From: an uncultured Methylococcaceae bacterium
Lineage (GTDB): Bacteria > Pseudomonadota > Gammaproteobacteria > Methylococcales > Methylomonadaceae
Reading direction: 5' to 3'
Assembly (NCBI GenBank): GCA_903927955.1
Contig: CAIYOW010000104.1
Coordinates: 1 to 39,796, forward strand
DNA: 39,796 nucleotides
In this document: positions 8,622 to 17,485 of the stretch, piece by piece
Layout: every line of letters begins with the position of its first letter
How positions within the stretch are numbered: the stretch's first letter is position 1
The notes under the pieces: generated by a model
Databases searched by the model: none
What the model was told of the DNA's origin: nothing
What the model saw: the letters and a program-made list of their open reading frames with translations, nothing else
Translations under genes and position numbers: made by a program

Positions 8622-8971
8622 CCGTTCCCATGCCGTGCATGATAGACACAATAAACATTTTAAGCCAACCCACCTAAGATAACCACGGTATTCCATGAGT
8701 TGATGTTGCCTAATTTCTGGACTATCTCACTTTATCCTTTGAACTATTTAGTAATTTTGTCATTTTAATTGGGTACGATAGTAGATGTTATGTTTGAATA
8801 GGCTAATAAGTCGCTATAGATCAATGGCTTGATTTTTTCGCATTGGTTGGGTGTCGGTTTTTAGTTGACAGAGCTTTGATTCTAGCCCTTTTGGACTGGT
8901 CAGACATGGCACATAAAATAAAGTTTGGCATTCGTTGCCGAATCTATCTACTTTCAAAAAGAGGACTATCC
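8622..8971. other. Intergenic region upstream of the 5'-nucleotidase
   Basis: About 350 bp with no gene. An in-frame TTG at 8843 would extend the nucleotidase by 43 residues, but it would bury the signal peptide. A TTGACA at 8864-8869 matches the -35 consensus, but no good -10 lies 16-18 bases downstream. I found no Pho box. A GAGGA ribosome-binding site before 8972 is clear. Confidence 0.4.
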
Positions 8972-10879
8972 ATGTTATTTAAAATTAAAAGCTTGGCATT
9001 ATGCTGCGCTTTAGCGGCGGCATCTGCTTCGGCGTTTGCTGCTGGCACGACAACGACTGTGCGCGTTATCGCGTTTAACGATTTCCACGGCAACTTGCAA
9101 TCACCCGGCAACTTCAGCATTCAGCCCGGTGGTTCAGGAACAACTTTAATCTCCAAAGCCTCAGGTGGCGTTGACTATTTGGCTGGTTATGTTGATTATT
9201 TAAAAGCAGGCTACCCAAATAATGTGGTTGTTTCTGCAGGTGACTTGACCGGTGCCAGCCCATTAATTTCAGGTGCTTTCCATGACGAAGGCGCTATTGA
9301 AACCATGAATCTGTTAGGTTTGGAGTTTAATGCCGTCGGCAACCACGAATTCGATTACGGCGCCGCTGAAGCACGTCGTAAACAACACGGTGGCTGTCAT
9401 CCAAAAGGTACAATTGGCGTGGACACTTGCATGGGTGCCGCTGCTGGCACGCCTGTGCCTGTGCCGCATCCTTTTGAAGGTGCCAAGTTCCATTATTTGT
9501 CAGCCAACGTAGCCAACACCAAATCAGGTCAAACACTGTTCCCTGCTTATGGCGTTAAGGCTTTCGTTGCTTCCACCAAGCCCAAATCTATCGTTAGGGT
9601 GGCGTTTATTGGTATGACGCTGAAGGACACCCCTAGTATAGTCACCCCTACTGGTGTCGCTGGATTGTCATTCAATGATGAAGTGCAAACTGTTAACGCT
9701 TTAGTGCCTCAATTGAAAGCCAAAGGCATTGAAAGTATCGTAGTGCTGATACACCAAGGCGGCTTCCAAGGTTCAACCGGCCCTAACTATATCAATGACT
9801 GTTCATTAGTTTCCAATGGTTCTGCGGATGCAAGTGCTATGGAGCCATTGCGTACTATCATCAAAGGTTTGGATGATGCCGTCGATTTGGTTGTTTCAGG
9901 TCATACCCATACTGGCTATACTTGCCAATTGCCCAACAGTGTAGGCCGTAACATTCCTGTTACCCAAGGCGGCAACTATGGTCGGGTCATCACCAATATT
10001 GACTTGACTATCGACAGCAAAACCAAAGATGTTGTCAGCAGTGCATTCCACAATACCGTGGTTGACCGCACTAACGCGGCGATCACTCCCAATGCCACCA
10101 TCAAAAGCATCGTTGATGCTTACAATACCAACATTTCACCAGTTGCCAACCAAGTGGTTGCCACCATCACTGCGCCGGTGTTGAACAGCGATACCGCCAA
10201 TGGCGGCACTGGTGAAAAACCGGCTGGCGATTTGATTGCCGATGGTATGTTGGCTTCCACGTCTCCTAGCAAATTTGGTGGCGCACAAATCGCCTTCACT
10301 AACGCGGGTGGCGTTCGTGCCGATTATGCCAGCAAAGCTAATCCTGCGGTTTATCCTTACAACTTGACATACGGCGATGCTTTTACGGTTGAACCTTTCG
10401 GTAACAACTTGGTCACCATGACCATCACCGCACAGCAGTTGAAAGATGCCTTGGAAATGCAATTTCCAGGCAGCAATTGTTCGCTGCCAAGTGGTGTTAA
10501 TAAGCAAATCCAGCAACGGGTTATGCAACCATCCAATGGCTTTAAGTATTCTTGGAATCCTACGGGTGCCGCGTGTAACAAAATCTATGATGTTAGCCTG
10601 ACAACTTATGACAATGCTGGCGCGATTGCCAATGTCGATCAAATTGTCAGTGCCGGTGTTGTGGTTAAACCAACCAACACTTACCGTGTCACCGTAAACA
10701 GCTTCTTGGCTACCGGTGGTGATGGTTTCTCAGTGTTTAATGCAGGCACTAACCGGTTAGGTGGCGCGCAAGATATTGACTCAGCCGTTGCTTATTTGGC
10801 GCAGTTTAAGGCTCCCAATGTAGCTTACGATCCAATTGCAGCAAACCTGCATTTGCCGCGTATTGTAACGCTGAAATAA
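8972..10879 (+). CDS. Secreted 5'-nucleotidase/metallophosphatase (UshA-like)
   Basis: A 635-residue periplasmic hydrolase that should release nucleosides and phosphate from nucleotides, or act on related phosphoesters. A Sec signal peptide spans residues 1-24 (cut after AFA). The N-terminal calcineurin-like domain has all metal-site motifs: Asp37/His39 (FNDFHG), GD at 90-91, GNHEFD at 123-128, His261 and GHTH at 310-313. The C-terminal domain (from about 390) has NAGGVR (444-449) and the EPFGN loop of substrate-binding 5'-nucleotidases. I chose ATG 8972 because it has GAGGA upstream and exposes the signal peptide. A strong terminator follows at 10907. The exact substrate (UshA, NadN or similar) cannot be read from sequence. 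Confidence 0.92.
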   Translation: MLFKIKSLALCCALAAASASAFAAGTTTTVRVIAFNDFHGNLQSPGNFSIQPGGSGTTLISKASGGVDYLAGYVDYLKAGYPNNVVVSAGDLTGASPLISGAFHDEGAIETMNLLGLEFNAVGNHEFDYGAAEARRKQHGGCHPKGTIGVDTCMGAAAGTPVPVPHPFEGAKFHYLSANVANTKSGQTLFPAYGVKAFVASTKPKSIVRVAFIGMTLKDTPSIVTPTGVAGLSFNDEVQTVNALVPQLKAKGIESIVVLIHQGGFQGSTGPNYINDCSLVSNGSADASAMEPLRTIIKGLDDAVDLVVSGHTHTGYTCQLPNSVGRNIPVTQGGNYGRVITNIDLTIDSKTKDVVSSAFHNTVVDRTNAAITPNATIKSIVDAYNTNISPVANQVVATITAPVLNSDTANGGTGEKPAGDLIADGMLASTSPSKFGGAQIAFTNAGGVRADYASKANPAVYPYNLTYGDAFTVEPFGNNLVTMTITAQQLKDALEMQFPGSNCSLPSGVNKQIQQRVMQPSNGFKYSWNPTGAACNKIYDVSLTTYDNAGAIANVDQIVSAGVVVKPTNTYRVTVNSFLATGGDGFSVFNAGTNRLGGAQDIDSAVAYLAQFKAPNVAYDPIAANLHLPRIVTLK

Positions 10880-10906
10880 GCATTATTTAGCAGTTAAGTG
10901 GTAAGG

Positions 10907-10937
10907 AAGCCGCACCCCATTGGGTGCGGCTTTTTTT
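10907..10937 (+). terminator. Rho-independent terminator of the 5'-nucleotidase gene
   Basis: GCCGCACCC (10909-10917) and GGGTGCGGC (10922-10930) form a perfect 9-bp stem with a 4-nt loop. Flanking AA/TT extends it to 11 bp, and seven T residues follow (10931-10937). It lies between convergent genes; the leading A residues are too few for it to work well in reverse. Confidence 0.9.
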
Positions 10938-10944
10938 ATGGGCT

Positions 10945-12381
10945 TCAGTTGGCTACGACAATTGACACCACGGCAGGTTGCAATTGTTCGTATAACTCCT
11001 CAACAGACGGATAAGTGATTTTGGCTTTGCCGCCTTTGCCACGTTTAGGTCGGTTTTGGGTTTCTTTAGGCAACAATTCCCGTAGCGCTTCGGTGCGTAG
11101 GGCAAATGCCCCTTTGCCTAGCAAACTGTCCCGGTCGATGATGCCTTTTAGCGGTTCTTGTTTGCCTAACGTTATGCCGATTAATTGCCCGGAGGGGTCG
11201 AATACGGGGCTACCGCTGTTTTCCTCATTCAAGGCACTGCTTATTTGCATAAGACCGCCCACCCCAACATCGCTACGCACAACTACGCTGGGGGCCAGCA
11301 ATGGATAACTGGCTTCCAATCCATCGGTAAGCGGATAACCGAAAACAAAGCAAAACTTCAATGGTTTTGGCGTTTGCAGTGTCAACTTGGGCAAGCTCCA
11401 TGCTTTTGGATAGGGTTGCGGCAGGCGCAATAAGGCAAGGCCTTGGTCGGGCAATAGCTTCTCAACTTCGGCGGGCCGAATTTCACCCAAGCCATTGCGT
11501 ACCCAAATAGCCTTGGATGGATTGGCAACTAAGCTGGCATAGGTGACCACATGCCGTCCTTGATCGATGACAAAGCCATTGCCTGACTTTATGTTGTTGG
11601 TTTGCAGAGGAAAGGCTTTAAAGTAAGGAGCAGGCCAGCGCGAGTTAGTGCTAGTGGTTGCCAGTGTGTGGAGCGATGTGTTGTTGTCGGTTGCTGTTGT
11701 GTCGGGCAAGTGCGCTAACCAGTCGCGCAAAGGTTTTGCGGGTTCTGGTTGCCCATCGGCCTCGTAAGCGGCAGCGGCTTTCTTGCGCCATGCCACCACG
11801 TCTAGCATATTGCCAACGGCCAATGCGGCCCGCGCCCGCAGACGATAAATGTCACCGTGTGGCGGGTTTTTGGCTATCCAAGCATCCAGTTGCTGAATGG
11901 CTTGCGGGGCAGCCATCCGGTCAATCAGAATTTCTACATAAGCGCCTAGCAAGGCCACATCATCAGGATGTTTTTTTAAAGCCTCGCTCAGTTTTGCCAA
12001 GGCAGGTGCGGTTTGGCCTTCGCGGTCATCCAAATAAGCCAGTAAGGCGGTAGTATCATTGACATCGGCATGTTCAGCGGCAACCAAATTGGCAAAGGCG
12101 ATGGTTTTTTTAAACTCCCCCGCTTGTAAATAAGCCCGCACCATACCAATTTCTGCAGTGGCTGATTCCCCATAACCGGCAGCCTTTTCATAAAGCTCAG
12201 CGGCTTGTTGTGGCTGTCCGTTCGCTAGGGCGGTTTGTGCTTGAACAACCAAGTTTTGGATAGTGGTATCGGTTGGGTTTGGGTCGGCAATACTGTTTGT
12301 CGCTAAAAATAGCCCGATGGTTAAAGATAAAACAGGGCGATGCAACAGCTGATTTGATTTTTTCAGGGCAAAATAGGTCAT
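10945..12381 (-). CDS. TPR-repeat protein with a trypsin-like domain lacking the catalytic His
   Basis: A 478-residue exported protein. A signal peptide covers about residues 1-33. TPR-like helical repeats follow (about 38-220), with AAELYEKAAGYGES and ALAKLSEALKKHPDD as clear units. The C-terminal half (about 263-430) is a trypsin/DegP-like fold with GNGFVID (267-273), an Asp in PDQGLALLRL (312) and the Ser loop ENSGSPVF (Ser389). The position of the catalytic His reads VVTYASLV, so Ser283 replaces it. This suggests a pseudoprotease or scaffold. ATG 12381 is chosen over in-frame ATG 12387 and TTG 12393 because of GGA 7 bases upstream. It follows cti in the same direction with a gap of about 130 bp. 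Confidence 0.8.
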   Translation of the reverse strand: MTYFALKKSNQLLHRPVLSLTIGLFLATNSIADPNPTDTTIQNLVVQAQTALANGQPQQAAELYEKAAGYGESATAEIGMVRAYLQAGEFKKTIAFANLVAAEHADVNDTTALLAYLDDREGQTAPALAKLSEALKKHPDDVALLGAYVEILIDRMAAPQAIQQLDAWIAKNPPHGDIYRLRARAALAVGNMLDVVAWRKKAAAAYEADGQPEPAKPLRDWLAHLPDTTATDNNTSLHTLATTSTNSRWPAPYFKAFPLQTNNIKSGNGFVIDQGRHVVTYASLVANPSKAIWVRNGLGEIRPAEVEKLLPDQGLALLRLPQPYPKAWSLPKLTLQTPKPLKFCFVFGYPLTDGLEASYPLLAPSVVVRSDVGVGGLMQISSALNEENSGSPVFDPSGQLIGITLGKQEPLKGIIDRDSLLGKGAFALRTEALRELLPKETQNRPKRGKGGKAKITYPSVEELYEQLQPAVVSIVVAN

Positions 12382-12509
12382 ACGCATATCCAAAGCATAA
12401 TAAATCGTTAAAAATAACTAATTGATGTTACCGGATGATTTATTGCATTGCTGGGTATGGCTCTGTGGAGCAAGGTATCCTATCTAATAAGATAGATAGT
12501 GATTGTTTT

Positions 12510-14933
12510 CTATAGGTTTTCATAAAAATTTAAATCCAGCAATCCGGCGTTTAGCGGTTGCAATTGCCGGTAGCGCTGGTTGAACCAATCGTAATGCTGC
12601 CAAAACTCAGGATGGCTGCGACGAATGGCGTATTGGTCATAAAAACTTTGCGTGGTTACTGGGTTGTTTTTGGTTTGTGCTAATTGGTTAATAAATTGGC
12701 TAAGCTGGGCCTCTGGCACAACAAAAAATTGGTTCGGGTAACTGCCCAAAAAACCGGGTATAACGGTCAGCGTGTCTTGTGCCGGTTGCCGCTGCAACTT
12801 TTCTGCAAACACAAATGACACGTTGAGCAGTTTTTTGTTGCGTATCAAGGTATACACGCTGTCTTTCTGGCTGTCGGTCTGTGTTAGGCGCAATAATGAG
12901 ATTTCTGGCAGGACATTCAGGGCTTCGCCGCGCAAATCGGCCAATTGCCGTATCAGGCTGTCGGTTTGTTGCCGTTGCGTGGGATTTTCCACCGGCGCAC
13001 AGGCGACGGGATTACAGCGGTTGGCCAAATCGGTTGACTGCTTGGCTGGTGCCAGTTGTTGGTTGATTTTGTCAAATAACTCAAGGCTGATGTCCGTTGT
13101 CTGGTAAGGGATAGCAGGGTCTTGGTCAGTGCTGAACGTGGGCGCATGGAAGCCGTTGAATATCTTGAAATCAATGCCTTGATACCAGCTGTCGTAAACG
13201 GCGCTGCGGCTTTGGGCGGGTACAAACTTAAGGAAGTTGTTTTCCGCTTCCACGCGCAGCAAGTCCATATAAAGCCGTGTGGTGGCTTGGTGCGCGGCAC
13301 TGCCGTAGATGTTAAAGCCCGCCACCATCAAATAATGGATGCGTTCAAACAGAGGATAGTCGATGATCCAAGCCGTTAACGGCGGTTTGCCCAATAAACC
13401 TTGGGCGACGCTGGCATTGTTATGGTGGCGGAATACTGTCAATAAGGCGTTGCCGTTTTGGCGGTCGCCATTCCAGATAAAATTGATGTCCACCGGTTGC
13501 TGCTTTAATAAGGTGTTAGAGACAAAAACGTCCTTATTATGTAAGTATTGCTGTTGCAAATCGCCTAGCTTTTGCCATTCCGCAAAGCCTATTGACTCGC
13601 CTTTAGAGGCAGGCAGGCGTAACAACTGGTCGTTTTCTGCCAAGAATTGGCTGATTTGCGGGTCAAACTCGCCTTGCGGCTTGATAAAGGCAATCCAGAA
13701 ATGATCGCGGATGACCGTCAGGGCGCCATTGCCCATGGATACGGGCCCCTTTAAGAAGGCCGAAAAGAAGAATTGGGCATCGTCCAGCAAGAATTGGTAG
13801 CGGGCGGTGGCGGGTATCTCGGCAAAGGTTTTAAAGGGATTGGCAGCAGATTCTGGGTCGTAGCCGGGCAATTGCGTGACATTATAATCAGGCTTTAAAA
13901 ATAGCCCGTCCAGCCGAGCCATTTTGTCATCACTCAGTTCATAAACAAAATGATCCTTATCGGTAATGGTCGTGGTGACGGGTTTTAAGCGGTAATAGAA
14001 GGCGGTGTTTGCAGGTGCATCAAAAGGGCGCAGGCTGGCAATTTCTTCAATAGCTTGCGGGCTTGGCGTTGTGGAACGCACCCATTGGTAAAATTGCGTG
14101 TCGGGCTGGCCTCTAAAATGCAATTTGCCGCTGTACAGGTGTTCGTAAAGATAACGGGCGGTCAATTGCTGTTTGCTTGAGGAAGCATTGAAAAAAGCTT
14201 CCCATTTTTTAATTTCTTCACTACCCCCTAGCAATGGCACTGTTTTGTCATCGTCTTTTGCACCGTCTTGTATCCAGTTCATTAAACGGGTCTGCTGGTC
14301 GTCACTTAACTGCGGCAGTCCATAAGGCATTCCCCAAAGCGGGTGGTTTTTTTGGAAGTCTTTAAACTCATCCAGGTTGGCGCATTGTTGCTGGTCATTG
14401 GTAGCTAAGGCGATGCTGTCCGGTAATTTATTGTTGTCGTTGGGCAATGGGTTAAGCCGTTTTAGGTTTAGTGACAGAGCCAATACCGAATTGTTAAGGT
14501 TTATTTCTGGAAACTGCGAATGCTCGTTTAGAACCGCAAAAAAACCATTTTTACGCCATTCAGCCAAGGTGTTTTGCTCATTGGACAGCCGTGCAGGCTC
14601 AATGGCGTTAAGCCGGTATTGGTTGTAAACCGGTTCTTTTGATAGGCCACGGCGGATGCTCTTGTAAGTATTGAGTTGCAGCTGGCAGGGTGCGTCTGTG
14701 CCCGCATGGCAAGCCACGCAACGGTTATCCAAAATAGGCTTAATGTCTTTGGTAAATGATATGTCGCCAGTTTTATGGGTAAAGTCAGGCAAAATCAACG
14801 TATGGACTCTAGGTTCGGGTTTGCCGGTCAGCTTGCCAGGTAGCAGCTTGTCCAAACCGTAAAAGTGAGCAGCAATCACCCCGCCACAAAGTATTAGCAG
14901 CAAGAAAAATAGAAATCCAAAGAATTTAGACAT
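12510..14933 (-). CDS. cti: Fatty acid cis/trans isomerase (cytochrome c type)
   Basis: Cti converts cis-unsaturated acyl chains of membrane phospholipids to trans in place, a fast response to solvents, heat or osmotic stress known from Pseudomonas and Methylococcus-type bacteria. The 807-residue sequence starts with an N-terminal membrane segment or signal (about 5-22). A single heme c motif is seen at Cys72-Cys75-His76 (CVACH) inside a cytochrome-like domain, as expected for Cti. Other family-like blocks are HPLWGMPYGLP near 195, RYLYEHLYSGKLHFRG near 260 and RIHYLMVAGFNIYG near 530. Length agrees with the family. It acts in the periplasm on lipids whose double bonds come from FabA/FabB, also encoded in this window. 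The gene probably has its own promoter. Confidence 0.93.
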   Translation of the reverse strand: MSKFFGFLFFLLLILCGGVIAAHFYGLDKLLPGKLTGKPEPRVHTLILPDFTHKTGDISFTKDIKPILDNRCVACHAGTDAPCQLQLNTYKSIRRGLSKEPVYNQYRLNAIEPARLSNEQNTLAEWRKNGFFAVLNEHSQFPEINLNNSVLALSLNLKRLNPLPNDNNKLPDSIALATNDQQQCANLDEFKDFQKNHPLWGMPYGLPQLSDDQQTRLMNWIQDGAKDDDKTVPLLGGSEEIKKWEAFFNASSSKQQLTARYLYEHLYSGKLHFRGQPDTQFYQWVRSTTPSPQAIEEIASLRPFDAPANTAFYYRLKPVTTTITDKDHFVYELSDDKMARLDGLFLKPDYNVTQLPGYDPESAANPFKTFAEIPATARYQFLLDDAQFFFSAFLKGPVSMGNGALTVIRDHFWIAFIKPQGEFDPQISQFLAENDQLLRLPASKGESIGFAEWQKLGDLQQQYLHNKDVFVSNTLLKQQPVDINFIWNGDRQNGNALLTVFRHHNNASVAQGLLGKPPLTAWIIDYPLFERIHYLMVAGFNIYGSAAHQATTRLYMDLLRVEAENNFLKFVPAQSRSAVYDSWYQGIDFKIFNGFHAPTFSTDQDPAIPYQTTDISLELFDKINQQLAPAKQSTDLANRCNPVACAPVENPTQRQQTDSLIRQLADLRGEALNVLPEISLLRLTQTDSQKDSVYTLIRNKKLLNVSFVFAEKLQRQPAQDTLTVIPGFLGSYPNQFFVVPEAQLSQFINQLAQTKNNPVTTQSFYDQYAIRRSHPEFWQHYDWFNQRYRQLQPLNAGLLDLNFYENL

Positions 14934-15025
14934 TATTATTGTAATTTTATTGTTAAACAGATTGATAAACTGATGTTAGGCAAAGGGCAAGCCGACCAGC
15001 AACCCGTATTGCTTTTGCCCGTCTG

Positions 15026-15235
15026 TCAAATGATAGTCTCCACCGACCGCCCCGTAGCGCTATGTTGCTTGCGCATTTGAGCCTTAGCTAGAATATGGCG
15101 GCGTGTCTGCGCGTCAGCCTGTGTCCAGCGAGTGATTTCGGCAATCGACCGGAAACAGCCCAAACAAATATTGTGGGAGTCAAGATTACACAGCTTGATG
15201 CAGGGCGACGCAATGGTCTCTTCTGATGCGATCAT
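15026..15235 (-). CDS. DUF1289 small Cys-rich protein
   Basis: A 69-residue protein with the DUF1289 signature: SPCIKLCNLD, then ICLGCFRSIAEITRW, giving four cysteines in C-x3-C and C-x2-C pairs that could bind a metal or Fe-S centre. I chose ATG 15235; the frame can extend upstream to a TTG at 15304, but that adds 23 residues outside the family domain. The C-terminal tail is basic and not conserved. The function of the family is unknown. It lies downstream of the glutaredoxin gene on the same strand, which may reflect a shared redox role. Confidence 0.8.
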   Translation of the reverse strand: MIASEETIASPCIKLCNLDSHNICLGCFRSIAEITRWTQADAQTRRHILAKAQMRKQHSATGRSVETII

Positions 15236-15331
15236 TAGTCCAATGGTCTGAAGGTGCTTAACTTTTCCATTAGCCCATTTTATATGGGCAGACAATATTG
15301 GCAAGAGGCTTTCATTATTTTACTGCCCATG

Positions 15332-15589
15332 TTATTTTGCCGCTAACAGGGCATCCAGTTTATGTTGCTGTTCGAGTGAGTAAAGCTCGTCAAAGCCGCC
15401 AATGTGCAAATCACCAATGAAAATTTGCGGCACTGTGCGGCGTTGCGATTTGCGTATCATTTCTTCCCGTAATTCGGGCGACGAGCTGACATTTATTTCC
15501 GTGTAAGGGGCTTCTTTTTTGCTCAACAGCCGCTTCGCCATGATGCAGTAAGGGCAAATGTTAGTTGTGTAAATGACTATCTTAGGCAT
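15332..15589 (-). CDS. grxC: Glutaredoxin 3
   Basis: An 85-residue thiol-disulfide oxidoreductase that uses glutathione to reduce protein disulfides in the cytosol. The N-terminal active site CPYC (residues 11-14, after YTTNI), the cis-Pro region RRTVPQIFIGD and the GGFDELYSLE glutathione-binding segment are all present, matching GrxC in order and length. I chose ATG 15589, which begins MPKIVIYTT as in relatives; a longer frame to 15649 adds 20 non-homologous residues. It is possibly co-transcribed with the DUF1289 gene, with about 96 bp between the coding regions. Confidence 0.93.
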   Translation of the reverse strand: MPKIVIYTTNICPYCIMAKRLLSKKEAPYTEINVSSSPELREEMIRKSQRRTVPQIFIGDLHIGGFDELYSLEQQHKLDALLAAK

Positions 15590-15721
15590 GATACGGTAAT
15601 GTTTGTTAATATTTACGCCCATTCTAACGATAAAAATGATGCCGTTCAATTTGTGCTTTATTTTCTAGGGCTTTAGTTTAACGCGCCAGTCTAGGCAATC
15701 TCAACATTTACCGGAACTACC

Positions 15722-16105
15722 ATGAGCAGCATACCAGAACACCTGAAATACGCAGCCTCCCATGAATGGGTGGAGCTGCAAGATAATGCCACCGTTAAAG
15801 TAGGCATTACTGACCACGCCCAAGCCCAGCTAGGCGATTTGATGTATATTCAGCTACCCACACTAGGCCGCCACGTGCAGGCACAAGAGCAGTGCGCAGT
15901 GGTTGAATCAGTCAAGACCGCTTCGGATTTGTTCAGTCCCGTTAGCGGTGAAGTTGTCGCCATTAACGAAGCCATTTTAGATACATTGGAAGAAGTCAAC
16001 GATGCCCCCTATGCCAGCTGGTTGTTTGTCATCAAAGCCGATGACTTGTCTGCCTTGGGAGGGCTGATGGACAGTGACGGTTATCGGGACATGATAGGCG
16101 AGTAA
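15722..16105 (+). CDS. gcvH: Glycine cleavage system H protein
   Basis: This 127-residue lipoyl carrier shuttles the aminomethyl group between the P and T proteins during glycine cleavage. The lipoylation site is Lys65 in VVESVKTASD, within the expected beta-hairpin, and the HEWVEL and PVSGEV blocks are typical. Length and Lys position match E. coli GcvH. The P and T genes are not nearby, so this copy stands alone, at the head of a run with dgkA, a PfkB kinase and mazG. I see no glycine riboswitch in the 70 bp upstream. Confidence 0.95.
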   Translation: MSSIPEHLKYAASHEWVELQDNATVKVGITDHAQAQLGDLMYIQLPTLGRHVQAQEQCAVVESVKTASDLFSPVSGEVVAINEAILDTLEEVNDAPYASWLFVIKADDLSALGGLMDSDGYRDMIGE

Positions 16106-16157
16106 TATTGCCCCGCCACACCCCAACTGATTTTTTAATTTTAGCAGTTTTCAAACT

Positions 16158-16517
16158 ATGGCGAATCAACAGGCTAAGGGTCTAAAGCGTATTATCAATG
16201 CCTTTCATTTTTCTGCGGCAGGCTTTAAGGCCACTTGGCAAAACGAAGAGGCCTTTCGCCAAGAAGCCCTGCTGTTATTGGTGGGGGTCCCATTAGCTTT
16301 GTGGTTTGGGCATAGCCGAGTTGAACAGCTATTATTGATTGGTAGCTTAGTCTTGGTTTTGTTGGTTGAGCTACTAAATTCAGCCGTTGAGGCGGTGGTC
16401 GATAGGGTGGGGTTTGAACACCACGAATTGTCTGGTCGGGCCAAAGACATTGGTTCGGCAGCGGTGATGCTGTCTTTAGCTTGGGCAGCCTTCACTTGGG
16501 CGTCACTTTTATTTTAA
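16158..16517 (+). CDS. dgkA: Diacylglycerol kinase
   Basis: A 119-residue inner-membrane enzyme that phosphorylates diacylglycerol to phosphatidic acid, recycling lipid left over from envelope glycan synthesis. Three membrane segments are visible (about 34-50, 55-73, 97-117). The family motif ELLNSAVEAVVDR with catalytic Glu and Asn lies near residues 70-83, and NEEAFRQE marks the N-terminal amphipathic region. Length matches bacterial DgkA. It starts 52 bp after gcvH and ends 20 bp before the PfkB gene, so it is probably part of the same transcript. Confidence 0.94.
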   Translation: MANQQAKGLKRIINAFHFSAAGFKATWQNEEAFRQEALLLLVGVPLALWFGHSRVEQLLLIGSLVLVLLVELLNSAVEAVVDRVGFEHHELSGRAKDIGSAAVMLSLAWAAFTWASLLF

Positions 16518-16537
16518 CTAGGATGGGATATTACCAG

Positions 16538-17473
16538 ATGAGCAAACCATTAATTTGCGGTTCAATGGCTTATGACACTATTATGGTGTTTCATGACCAA
16601 TTTAAAAACCATATTTTGCCGGAAAAAATTCATATCCTAAACGTATCTTTTTTGGTGCCGGTTATGCGCCGTGAATACGGTGGTTGTGCGGCCAATATTG
16701 CTTATAACCTCAATTTGTTGGGTGAAGAGCCGCTGATTATGGCGACGGTGGGGCATGATTTTGAGCCTTACAGCCAGTGGCTAAGCCAAAACCGCTTGTC
16801 CAGCCAATATATCCGCGTCATTGACGGACAGTATACCGGACAAGCTTTTATCACCACTGATGAAGCGGGCAACCAAATCACCGCTTTCCACCCTGGAGCA
16901 ATGAGCTTTTCCCATCAGCAAGGCGTACCCACTGATGCGGACATTTGCCTAGGCATTGTATCGCCAGATGGCAAGGAAGGCATGATGTTACATGCCGGGC
17001 AGTTTGCCGAACTGGGTATTCCTTTTTTCTTTGATCCCGGACAAGGCTTGCCAATGTTTGATGGTCCGGAATTGCTGAAACTGATTGACCAAGCGACTTG
17101 GCTAACCGTGAATGACTATGAAGCGGCATTGATACAAGAGCGCACCGGTCTGTCGTTGGGGCAAATGGCGGAGCGTGTCGAGGCGGTGATTGTCACCTTG
17201 GGCGGCCAGGGTTCCAAAATTTACAGCGAAGGCCAATGCATTGATATTCCTGCTGCCAAACCCGCTCATATCAGCGATCCGACCGGTTGCGGCGATGCTT
17301 ATAGGGCAGGCTTGCTGTTTGGCGTGATGAACGAACTGGACTGGGCGACCACCGGGCGCATTGCATCATTATTGGGGGCCATTAAAATTGAGCATCACGG
17401 CACCCAAAACCACACCTTCACCTTGGAAGCCTTCAAACAGCGTTTCCACGAGAACTTTGGTTATTCATTCTAA
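16538..17473 (+). CDS. PfkB-family carbohydrate or nucleoside kinase
   Basis: A 311-residue ribokinase-fold enzyme. The N-terminal substrate motif is GGCAANIAYNL; the C-terminal PfkB signature DPTGCGDAYRAG carries the catalytic base Asp253 and the anion hole. IVTLGGQGS is the ATP-site strand. Overall it resembles adenosine kinase-like PfkB proteins of gammaproteobacteria, but ribose, adenosine or another sugar could be the substrate. ATG 16538 is chosen because MSKPLICGSMAYD aligns with the family start; in-frame ATG 16523 is possible. The gene lies 20 bp after dgkA and 12 bp before mazG. Confidence 0.88.
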   Translation: MSKPLICGSMAYDTIMVFHDQFKNHILPEKIHILNVSFLVPVMRREYGGCAANIAYNLNLLGEEPLIMATVGHDFEPYSQWLSQNRLSSQYIRVIDGQYTGQAFITTDEAGNQITAFHPGAMSFSHQQGVPTDADICLGIVSPDGKEGMMLHAGQFAELGIPFFFDPGQGLPMFDGPELLKLIDQATWLTVNDYEAALIQERTGLSLGQMAERVEAVIVTLGGQGSKIYSEGQCIDIPAAKPAHISDPTGCGDAYRAGLLFGVMNELDWATTGRIASLLGAIKIEHHGTQNHTFTLEAFKQRFHENFGYSF

Positions 17474-17485
17474 AGGCCACTCCCT

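Noticed and set aside
8925-8945. Possible sigma-54 promoter (TGGCA...TGC)
   Set aside because: The GG to GC spacing is two bases too short for a -24/-12 element.
8843-8971. N-terminal extension of the 5'-nucleotidase from a TTG
   Set aside because: It would place a Sec signal peptide 43 residues into the protein; ATG 8972 has a good GAGGA site.
10136-10642. 168-codon minus-strand frame inside the 5'-nucleotidase
   Set aside because: It is antisense to conserved catalytic-domain sequence; no start signal is seen.
15650-15721. Glycine riboswitch before gcvH
   Set aside because: The leader is only about 70 bp and shows no conserved glycine-aptamer core.
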